Source of the DNA: Phoronis australis
Taxonomy: Eukaryota; Phoronida; Phoronidae
Assembly (NCBI GenBank): GCA_002633005.1
Contig: NMRA01000390.1
Coordinates: 1-57,208, forward strand
DNA: 57,208 nt
Reading direction: 5' to 3'
The notes beneath the pieces were generated by a model. That model was not told where the DNA came from. It ran no database searches and saw only the letters and a program-made list of their open reading frames with translations. A program made the position numbers and the translations under genes. Positions 48,031 to 57,208 of the stretch are shown piece by piece; position 1 is the stretch's first letter; each line of letters starts with the position of its first letter.

Positions 48031-49241
48031 GCTCTAATAATAGTAAGAAGAAATGGTAGATTGGCATGACAGAAATGGTTTTTAAAGCTGTTTCTTAAAT
48101 TTGAAAGCAGTGTGTTAGAATAAATATAGATTAAGTAATTAGTAAGAATAGCTCCATTTTAAGTAGCCCAAAATTTGTGCATATATAATTTGAAATCATG
48201 GGGTCAAACTTGTTGACATGTACTTTAACGTCAAAGTCTATTTTTAAATGGTGTTTACAACTTTGGGTACTAGGGTCAAAGTACTCTAGAGATTCTAGAA
48301 AATTCTGAGAACAAACTGTAACAGCCAATGATATGATTGGATATGATCATGTGGTTTTTATTAACCAATCACTAAATAAGTAGAATATTATAATATGGGC
48401 TTAAGTCAACAAGATATTCAGATGAGCTATAGTAGTTGAAGCATAAAGACTTGCTACAGTGTACAGCGGAGGAAACTGTACGACAGAGCCATTTCGTGGA
48501 AGATTCTAGAAAGGATCTTGGCAAGGGCAAGGAATAACAAACAGGAAGTTAACTAAGAGCTTGTCACTCAGTGCGTCGTTGGTAGTAAGATAGTACCTGA
48601 AGTGTTGCGTCACCAGCCAGAGACTGTGACCAGCAAGAAAAATCGCGGGTAGAAGAAATTGCCTGCAAGTGTTGCATCACCAGAGACGGTGACCAGCAAG
48701 TACACTCGCTATACAGTGTGTGTAGTTCGAAGATTCACCAACAGGACAGTCATCCAACAAGTGGAGAGTCCTAGCTTGGATAGCAGACAAGACATTTGAT
48801 TTTTTTGGTTGTTTGATTGAAGTAATCTTTAAAGAGGGCGCTAGCGTAGTTACTCCTCTTTGTAGTTGATTACTTAATTAACAACAGGTTTCACTTGTCT
48901 AATTAGGGGTTATCATATAATAAATTAATTAATGGATTTGATTATTCACTCTCCATCTACGCACAATCTCAAAGCATAGCTACCTTTTAAACAAAGGGAC
49001 AATCGCCTGACACAGTGTATTCCAAATGTCTATACACACAGGAATTGTTGATCTGCAAGTTGCCCTGGTGTATAACGGAGGACTGTGAAAATAAGGGCAC
49101 TCTTCAGGCCAGGCCTGCGGCATTCTCTTTTATGTTTGCTAAATATAAGCTTATCAGACGTATTTTTATGTTATTGAGAACTTTAAAGTGTACACAACAT
49201 GACTCTAGTACATCAAAATAAATTTTATTATTATATCTTAC
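48031..49241. other. non-coding with a short duplicated segment
   Basis: AAGTGTTGC-TCACCAG...AGAC-GTGACCAGCAAG occurs at about 48600-48637 and 48667-48703. There is no gene. Confidence 0.35.
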
Positions 49242-49320
49242 CAGATTTCAGTGCCTTTAGTGCACAGCTCATAAAGAAACACGCAAAAATTGAAAAAATA
49301 ACAATTCTGTACAACGTCAT
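49242..49320 (-). CDS. first exon encoding a signal peptide (unidentified gene)
   Basis: ATG at 49320 opens MTLYRIVIFSIFACFFMSCA, a classic signal peptide, then LKALKS, and ends at a strong donor G|GTAAGA in phase 1. Phase 1 after a signal exon is usual for extracellular proteins. No following exon was securely found. The exons at 40.4 and 37.3 kb on the same strand are candidates for the same gene. Confidence 0.5.
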
Positions 49321-49424
49321 GGGTTGAACCCAAGTCGTTCGCCATACTGTTCGGATCAGAGACAAAGTGTATAGAGTGAACAGAAAGCAAAGTGCATTTA
49401 GCGTCGAGAAGGTTCGTAGAGGGA

Positions 49425-49662
49425 TCAAAAGATGTGTTTCCGGAGGCTGCAGCAACAGCAGCCAGGCGGAGAACGTCCTGGTGTTCCGAAGGACACCAAA
49501 GTTGCGCAGAAGTGGCATCGCTTCGTGCGCCGAACGAGAGTGTGGTACGTCATCGTGGACCAAGCGATTCGGTCCGGGGCCACTCTGTGTTCTGCCCACT
49601 TTGAGGACTCGTGTTTCGACTCCAGTCACAGGAGACGTTACGATGAAGGCCTGGTTCAATAA
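49425..49662 (+). pseudogene. THAP zinc-finger fragment with a frameshift
   Basis: CVSGGCSNSSQAENVLVF in one frame is followed in another by PKDTKVAQKWHRFVRRTR and ATLCSAHFEDSCF. This is the THAP order C-x2-4-C ... W ... C-x2-H. The frame change near 49485 breaks the domain. It could be a DNA-transposon relic (P or Kolobok types carry THAP) or an assembly error. Confidence 0.5.
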
Positions 49663-49695
49663 GGGACAATATTTATCATTCAGAAACATCAGCTC

Positions 49696-49944
49696 TTAAT
49701 TCAGGATCGTCTGTTGGATGACTGCGTTGACTCGCCGAGCCCGAGGCCGCTTCTCTCGCGGGAGGATCCAGTTCGTAAGGCTCAAAGTAGAAAAGTACGC
49801 TGCCGGAAGCCCATTAATCTTGTTCTCGCTTTCGTGCAACCCCATTTCCTCATCCTGGCCACCATTCCCGTACGTTTCTTCATAGTATTCGTTCAATTCT
49901 TGCTCATAATCGTCGTCGCTTTCAAATTCCCTGCTCTCCGCCAT
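49696..49944 (-). pseudogene. acidic ORF fragment, possibly P2X7-like repeat
   Basis: It starts MAESREFESDDDYEQELNEY and is strongly acidic. A second frame over the end of the ORF reads FYFEPYELDPPARE, the F-E-P pattern also seen at 42.9 kb, so a frameshift is likely. It faces the THAP fragment. Confidence 0.3.
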
Positions 49945-52778
49945 AGTTCAATGCTAGTCACCGATCTCTTGTGTTCAACCCATGACTTCACATGGCGGGA
50001 AATGTGAAAATTGGCAAAATTGAAAGACAAATCAAAATTTCGAGCTAATTACACAAAATAAACATGGGTTTAGCTAAATTTTACGTCATACATTTAGTTT
50101 GTGGCCGGCGGTAATTCAAAATGTGCAAAAATCCATGGTGTGTACTGTTTAAATGTGTACATGTTTGTGTGTAGCTTTCTTCTTTCGAAAGTGTAGACCA
50201 ATTCAGGCTATTGAGAACTTTATTTTTTTTCTGAATCTTTAAATGATCCCTTGATTGAAAGTGCAACTTGATACAACGAAATTGGTGATTGAAGTGATGG
50301 TGATAGAGCGGAATTTAAATTTGGGAACACGGTGGCAAAAGTCGGATTAGTTTTTCCCCCCTACCCAATAATTTTTACCTACCTACGGACCCGCTTAATG
50401 CTAAAGTAACCAAAGAGAGGCGACTGAGGTATTGTTGGGGGAGATAGAATAACTAATGTGGGCGAGGATAGGGGTTGGAAAACTGATGTCAACCCTCCCC
50501 CGGTCCACCAAAGCAAACTTCCCTTCTCCGAATGTTCTGGTGCTCCAATCTTGTCGTACAGGCGCAAGAACCTCGCGAAAAGCGCAAGATCACGGAACAC
50601 CACGCAAGACCACGCGAGTGAAATGAGAGTATTTCGTGTATGCTCGAAATCTTATAACCTAGCAAAATGCCAGCCACTGATGAAGTGATTTGTCGGTGAC
50701 TCGGAGGTTGGACTGTTAGGATAGGGGATTGACTTCATTGATTCCATAACACGTTGTCGCCGTACGTGCTTTGCGTGTATTTTGGGTTGATTTAAACATT
50801 GTTCGTTCTACTCACCATAGACGTCTTTCGTTTGCTGCCGCCGTTGCCTTGGAGAACTACACTGTAACCCCTGAAGTTAGGTCTCTGTGCCTGACGCGCT
50901 TCTTCTCTTACGCGCTTTACATAATTGCTGACAGGAAGAAAACTTTCATTAGCACCGTGTGCATCTCAAACGCACCAAGTTCATGAGATATTAAGATGAA
51001 ACATTGGCAGCAAAATTATCATGATCTTCAATGGCCACTATGATTATGAAATGCTGTCATTTTGCAGGTTTAAATCATCAACAAGCGTCGCACGTTAAGA
51101 CGTTGAGAGGGACGTTCACTGAACCATGTCGATGCCGACCAGAATAACAAAACGGATGTACGTAAGTATACACACAACTAAGGGCACATGACGTTAATGG
51201 GGAGATGTTTCGTGTTTGATTTTGAAATTGTATCCACCATAAATTATATTAAAGGTGCGTCACCTTAAAGCGGTGTTACAAAGTCTACGAACCGTAGTCG
51301 TATGACGAAAGCAACGATGAAGAAGACACCGATAACAGCGGAGCACGTGCTGATGACGACAAGCTGAGTATGCGTCAACCCTGTAACAAAACGTCGGACA
51401 GGTATAGATGACAGACATGCAAACGCATCTCCTGGAAACGCATCTCCTGGTTTTCAGTTTTCTCGAGAGAATTCTGATTTTTCAAATAGAATACATGCCA
51501 TGGGTGTTTCTTAACCTCCCAGATCATCCGAATTTTAAATCTCACTGACGTCATTCATTAGAAAAATAGGGGTCCTGTTAGATGGACTATTACAAAAGTA
51601 AAACCTAGGTGTTGGCTTACAGGCAGTACACAAAATGGAGTGAATTTTAATTAAGTTGGAGCCCGATTTACCGCGCTGTTAAGGCGGGTCTTTTAGGTGC
51701 AACATGCAGTTCAATGTCATGGCGCAAAAGGCTCGAGGACGTTGTAGCTCTTTTGTTCACGTGCTATAAGTTCTGAGCTACCATAACTCACATGTGTGGT
51801 GGCAGACTCGTGAGAGTCGGATCGAGACACATGTTTATTGAGTCTAATACTTATGAGAGCAGAGATGAAATAATAATGTTCAATCAATGAACTGACGCGT
51901 TAATGCCAAGATTTCTTTCTTATATCTTCTTAATACGGTGTACTAATATATAAATAAATAAAGTCTCCAGTGCCGCAACTGCAGTTAACTATATCTCATT
52001 ACCGGGTTACATCAACTGATAAGGCAAAAACACATATTTGGATCTATCGAAAGATCTCGCACTGACGAACACAAGTAAAGTCTGAATAATAACAATTTTT
52101 ACAAGCTTTATTCAGAGACTGGATGCCAGGATGGCTTCAGGAACAATATTCAGAAAATTCCCAAAACACGCAAAAATACCAGAACAGTATTGGCTAGGGA
52201 TCAGCAAATCACATCTCATTGTAACAGTAAGGTGTGTACGTAGAATTGTACTACACTCCTTGGTAACAGTGTCAACGATTCGTGGGAAACCAGTGCATTG
52301 ATGAGTGGGGACGTTTCCGAACATCGAATTTGAATGGCTTCACGCAGTTACAAGCGGTAGCGATTAGCATCACTGCCAATCTTCGTAAACCTGTGTTCCC
52401 CAGCGTCCTCTCTACAAGCAGCATTGTTTTTCAAGTGTCTAAAGATACTGGAATTCTTATATCTAACTAGGTGTTCCTTCATCCTTGTAGCGAAGTGGAG
52501 AGTTGCCTCAGCACTATACGTTTATTGACAACTACAATTAAATTCATAAACTACATTGGATTTTAGAGCGAAAAGGATCTCATCTTTAACAACAAGTAAA
52601 CATGAAACCTCGCACGACTTGAATACAAACTGAACAACCGTCGTTTTGCAACACCTCATTGACCATGATTTCAATTTACGCTATGCTATTTTGGAGTAAA
52701 AACCCGCATAACGCACACTGAAATTAAAATAACAAAACCAATCCTGGTCTGGTATTTTGCGTGTTTTTTGGAAATTTC
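49945..52778. other. non-coding, nothing firmly recognised
   Basis: Short ORFs without motifs, plus a small duplication (AAACGCATCTCCTGG twice near 51421). Confidence 0.35.
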
Positions 52779-52934
52779 TGTATGTTGTACATATAGCCAT
52801 CCTTGCATCCATTCTGTGTATATTGTACATATAGCCATCCAGGCATCCATTCTCTGTATATAATACATATAGCCATCCAGGCATCCATTCTCTGTATATA
52901 ATAAATATAGCCATCCTGTCATTCATTCTCTGAA
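52779..52934 (+). repeat. four-copy tandem repeat of about 39 bp
   Basis: The unit includes CATATAGCCATCCAGGCATC followed by CATTCTCTGTATATAA. The minus-strand ORFs across it are repeat translations. Confidence 0.9.
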
Positions 52935-53361
52935 TAAAGCTTGACAATGGTAGCTGTTTTACTGCCGAAAAATGTCGCAACATTTTAGAAAAGGTTTGTC
53001 TTTATTCATTGTATATTTGGGTCTATTTTATATCCCATCAGATTTTGATGCCTACGCTCATCGACTATAAAAGACTTGCCCGCATAAAATTCTGCCAAAG
53101 TAGGATTTTTTTAAAAGGTGCTCAAAGTCACGTAAGCGAAAGTAAGTAAGATTTGAAATGCCATGATTTGCGAAGAGGTGAGAAAAATACCGCATTATTT
53201 TTCCTCGGCTCAAGTGGACTTTTTTGAAAAATAAGAAGTTAAAAATACCGCATAATTAACTCGATTTTCAAAAAAGGAGAGCCCAAAACCAAGCAGGTAT
53301 TTTGCCTCACGTAAATGACATGTCTCAACTTCATGCCTCTAAACCTTTTGGTTGAGCTCAC

Positions 53362-53958
53362 CTTTGGTGTTGAGTGGTAACGCCTCGTCTCTGCCATGAC
53401 TTCCATTCACCACCGGCGCCAGGCTAACTAGTGATGTTATATTTTCAATATACTTTACTCCCTGACTGTTAATAATTGGAAGACACGGCTGTTTGTTTTC
53501 TCTATTGACATTACCGGAACCTGTCTCGTTAAAGGATTTTTCTTTACTTTGTGGTCGTATTTTCTTTGTCGAGTTCCCATCTATTTCGTGATTTTGAGGC
53601 TCCTGGAATTGCAGAATTACCTCAGTTAAAATTCGCCCGTTTTCTGATCTCTCAACTTTCGTCACGTTTGCAAGTTGCTGACAATTGTGACGTAAAATGG
53701 ATAAAGAACGCAACGCATCGATGATAGTTTTAACTTCACCGCCGAATGATTGTGGCTGGAATGTAAAGGTATCTGACGCAGGTTCTTTGCCAAACTTTTC
53801 ATTTAGCGAAGGAATGGCCATTCCTTGTATGCAAGATGTTCCCGAAATGCAAATAAAGGCCAACAACACTCCTCTGTCAAGTATCATCTCAACTGTGCTT
53901 CCGCCGGTCTGCGATTGAGGAATGTGGATTGTCTCTATGGTTGTGACGTCACTCCAGT
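53362..53958 (-). CDS. phase 1-1 exon of an unidentified extracellular-type protein
   Basis: The acceptor CATTTTCAG and the donor AAAG|GTGAGC bound 199 codons. The peptide includes WSDVTTIETIHIPQ, a hydrophobic stretch GVLLAFICISGTSC, FGGEVKTIIDALRSLSI and possible N-glycosylation sites (NVT, NIT, NGS). Symmetric 1-1 exons are common for extracellular domains. The family is not recognised. It may belong to a gene lying upstream, or be related to the receptor-like exons at 49-36 kb. Confidence 0.55.
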
Positions 53959-54388
53959 CTGAAAATGAGCATAGAATATTGTAAATGTAGGTCATTCACA
54001 TCGTCTACGAATGTACCCTACCATACAGTTCTGGTAAACATCATGATTTGACGCCCCGTGGTTGACAATAAGTCACGAACATTTCGCCACTTACAATGTA
54101 ACTTTTTGTAGAAGCTGTGTCCATTCGTGTAGCCTATTTTGAATTTACGTTCTTTCAAAAGAACATTTTATTATGTGTTATCGTTGTTTGTAGCTATTGC
54201 CGGATCGAACTTGTATGGACAGTTCTAACAAACGTGGCCATACGTCACACCTGGCACCATAGTTACTCAGTTGTGACGGTACACCGGCGCAAACCGTATT
54301 GCGGCAACATACTTTCTACAACGTACGTGGCTTTGACCATATTTCCCTAAAACTATCAACATTATGTGCCGCGCACACCATATGAGAC

Positions 54389-54547
54389 CAGGGCCCAGTT
54401 GCGTAAAAGTAATACGCCGTATAGCAACAATGACATTGCGTTATCAAGAGTCACGTTGTTATTGTTGAACAATTGTTGAACCTAACGTCATGCAACAATC
54501 AAACTTATCCAGCGGATAATTTTGAAGTTTTATGCAACCCAGCCCTG
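54389..54547. repeat. MITE of about 159 bp
   Basis: The left end CAGGGCCCAGTTGCGTAAAA is inverted at the right as TTTTATGCAACCCAGCCCTG. The CAGGG terminus is hAT-like, but no 8-bp duplication is evident. Non-coding. Confidence 0.65.
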
Positions 54548-56820
54548 GGGAAACAAGGAATAGTTGTACACTGCAGAATATCCACGATAACAAGAATTTA
54601 AAGCAATTCATAGTTTACGCCAGTGATCGCTGATCTTGAAGTCTGATACACGCTTCCATCAGCGACAGTCATCTTTCCTCTTTCGTTATCCCCGGTGCAT
54701 CTTTAATCTGCAGTGCAAGTGCTCGGAGCGCATTGTTTAGACCAGCAGCTCTACGCTTTCGTTTTGCAGCCAATGCTTCTGAGACAAATAAGCGGACTAT
54801 CGCTGCGTTAGTAAATATCCGCGCCCTGATTGGTACGAAATATGGTTCACTTGTCGGGACTATCCATTATGGGGTTGCTTTTTAGATCTTCGTTCCTTAA
54901 ACATTTATAGCTCTCAAATTATAATACTTTGAGGAATATAGTTCAATTCCGAGCCTGAAAGGCGAGTTTCGTCAATATTTACTCTACCAGTTTTGAATTC
55001 TTATCCGATGCTCTTGAGAGTTCAAAAACATTACCACACCCCGATCTTATGTTGTTGCAACATCAGTGCTATTGCAGTTCTAGGGGGCTAGAGTTGCGAC
55101 GTGCGTCATTTTCGAAATCGTAATTTTAGTTGGTCAAATCCAATAAACTCTTGAAGTGTTTTCTTGACTCGCTGATGGTTTCGTTGTTTTTATTGGCTAC
55201 TGAAATAGCTTGAATAAAAAACTACGAAAGGTAATTTTAACCATCTAGACAAGGCGAAAAGCAGCTTTACCTTGATAATCTGTGTTACTGTAATCCTCTT
55301 GTTCTCAAAACATTATTTCAGAAAAGGCTTTGACGGACCAGGTGCTTGAAAGTTAATTAGTTTTCCTTAGTAAACCTTTCTGTTGTAGCTATGATTACCT
55401 GGCGATCATAATGGTACCAAGCCCAGTTTTTATAAGCATATCGTAATTGACTAGTGCCCCAATTTTCAATAATTTTGGTCCTTAGCTGCTTCACTAGAAA
55501 CATTTTGACAATTTAGATGTCAATATCATTCTTTAAATATACCGATTGTGTCAATACAGAAGCACATGTCGATTCCGTTATAGTACAAACAACTAAAGCG
55601 CAGAGGCGCACGATGAATGGTTCGTCGGGATGATTGATAAGCATGCAAGTCATTTGAAAACTTGGGCAACTGTCACTCCAAGCTCAGGCAGCAACCAGGC
55701 CATGTTGCAGATATTATTATACATAATTATACGTACCTTACATTTATTTCTTGCAAACCAAGCAAACTTACATTGTAAGTGGTTGAGGTTTGCTTATTTT
55801 CTTTATAAAAGGCGGGTTGCACTGTCGAAGAAAATTGAATCAAATCATTTGTGGCAATTTTGTAACCGTGTATAAAATGCATATTTCTCATGTACTTCAT
55901 GAATAGTGGTCCTCAAATTTGCCAAACTTTCCTCTGTCTAATTCTCTTCAATCTTATTGCATGGTTTTTCTACTTCGCAGCTGGAATAGTTATATGTAAC
56001 ACAAGTATTCAACTTTTTTTTCTGTTCTCCTCCGTCTTCTTATCAGGCTCGATGCAGCTTCTGCGATATTCCCCCCGTGTTTTTCAATTGTATGTACGCT
56101 GGCCGATTTTTCATTCACTTTCCGAAGTTTCCGTGACGTAGTCTTTTTTCAAAACGTGAGGCTAATTGCCCCCCGCTCCCCGCCTAATACGCCTATGGAT
56201 GCAGCCAAGAAGCTTTAGAATACAGAAAGCTATATAATTCTTGTTTGAACTGGTGATTTGATAGTCACAAGGAGGTGTTTATGAAGAAAGATCCCTCCTT
56301 TTCAACATCTGAATAGACTGCGATCAGACACCAGTTATTCGTCATGGGGCGTCGGTGGGATAAGGGTCTCACGCCACTAACGATAATGTATTCCGTAGAC
56401 GGCAGAAACTCGAGCAAGCGTAAGATCACGCAAAACTTCGCGAGATAACGCCATACAACTGAAACATGTGATCAAACTAGCTTTGCTTGCTAGTGTCTTG
56501 CGTCTCCGGGACGTAGCCCAGAATACAGGCATTTCTACGGGTAGGACCCTAGTTACTATGAAGGGTTCTTAAAAACGAATACCTTTCTGGGCGTTGACAT
56601 GAGTTTAATCAACGCGTACTTTTAGTTCTTAAACAATTTCGTTCAGCTCTTATTCAGCATGCACTTTTTGCGCTATCGCTTATTCAACGCGTACATATGT
56701 AATTGTAGTCAGTTCATATTGTACAACCACGCCCGTGCTGTCGAATCTCAAAATGACGGAAGATTTTATAAACAGAGTGCAAAGCAACACATTTAGTTAT
56801 CCCATAGATTGTACTATAGT
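54548..56820. other. non-coding; diverged repeat at 55140-55290
   Basis: 55140-55290 matches 35875-36060 as a diverged copy. 56160-56200 holds a C-rich end (CCCCGCCTAATACGCCTATG) of the same kind as at 17687. No genes seen. Confidence 0.35.
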
Positions 56821-56837
56821 CTATGGTTATTCATAAC

Positions 56838-57000
56838 ATTTTGGCGGGAAACCGAGGCCTGTTCCACAAGAGTTTCGAGTCGTCGACTTTACCACTGCAC
56901 CACTCAGCAGCTGATGCCATCGAACGTGAAAATAAAAAGAGCACGCGCAACCATCGCATGTTCAACAAACGACATTGTACCGCAATTTATACGCTGTTTT
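56838..57000 (-). repeat. truncated foldback arm with decayed tRNA-like block
   Basis: CATTTTGGCGGGAAACCGAGG and CGACTTTACCACTGCACCAC match the left arm at 27.66 kb. It has lost part of the B box and joins the dispersed repeat at 57004. Confidence 0.7.
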
Positions 57001-57003
57001 TAC

Positions 57004-57136
57004 CTAAACATCATTCAACAAAGAATGGACTCACCGGAGACAGCCCAAGAGTTGTTATCTCTGCGGCGAAGGATGTTAAAGTTGAGTCTCCGATGAGTTG
57101 CCAGCAGTCACTGGTACGGTGCGCGGCTTTAGACGC
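57004..57136 (+). repeat. dispersed repeat copy 3
   Basis: It is the same unit as 24729-24866, starting CTAAACATCATTCAACAAAG, with MDSPETAQELLSLRRRMLKL encoded; one base change shifts the frame afterwards. Confidence 0.8.
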
Positions 57137-57208
57137 TCTGCGGCTGGGTTAAAGGTCTTTTATAGGCCTAACTATCCCCAATTCCCGTACCAGGATGAAT
57201 TTCAAAAA

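Noticed and set aside
49231-49689. 152-codon minus ORF covering the signal-peptide exon
   Set aside because: Only the last 26 codons before the donor are supported; the upstream part is antisense to the THAP fragment.
52681-52983. ORFs with repeated DGYMY or AWMAICT units
   Set aside because: They are translations of the 39-bp tandem repeat.

Overview
This is a window of animal nuclear DNA. Genes are split into short exons with GT...AG introns and are widely spaced, and most of the sequence between exons is transposon remains, minisatellites and small inverted-repeat elements. Low-GC background, tRNA-type pol III boxes inside repeats, L1/Tx1-like and CR1/Jockey-like LINE remains, hAT elements and a HIRAN-like repeat ORF point to a marine invertebrate such as a cnidarian, amphioxus or hemichordate. 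I cannot decide between these from sequence alone.

Layout. (1) 1-925: the end of an unidentified plus-strand exon, then DNA that reads into a second possible exon. (2) 933-9911: an almost complete hAT DNA transposon about 9 kb long. It is flanked by the 8-bp duplication GTTAAGTG and carries clustered GGTCGCA motifs in both ends. On the minus strand it holds a nine-exon gene whose frame I could follow without a break from start to stop (1002 aa): an OTU-type cysteine protease domain, a zinc finger and a full hAT transposase. This is the most notable object in the window. (3) About 11.28-15.5 kb: a decayed L1/Tx1-like LINE with a four-copy tandem repeat across the start of its ORF2. (4) 16.9-21.1 kb, minus: a gene resembling the F-box protein FBXO16. 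Four consecutive exons are all in phase 0, including a 36-bp micro-exon; the 3' end was not found. A HIRAN-like repeat ORF and a tRNA-like SINE head lie in its introns. (5) 22.99-25.4 kb: a second inverted-repeat DNA element containing a run of N. (6) 26.3-34.5 kb, minus: a DNase I-family secreted endonuclease gene. Six exons join in phase, with a signal peptide and most catalytic residues visible, but the final exon was not found. Its introns carry a foldback element whose long arms each contain a tRNA-like pol III promoter, a GGTGGACACC minisatellite and a CR1/Jockey-like LINE tail just upstream. (7) 36.6-54 kb, minus: exons of one or more unidentified genes. They comprise a serine-rich cytoplasmic-type terminal exon, a tyrosine-containing exon, a signal-peptide first exon and a 1-1 phase extracellular-type exon. 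Minisatellites, P2X7-like and THAP fragments and another foldback copy split by a TTAA-flanked insertion lie among them. (8) 54-57.2 kb: small MITEs and repeat fragments only.

The genes do not form a pathway. The host genes (FBXO16-like, DNase I-like and the unknown receptor-like exons) are independent neighbours, and the mobile elements are the connecting theme. Exons were joined by eye using splice consensus, phase and remembered family alignments; no searches were run.
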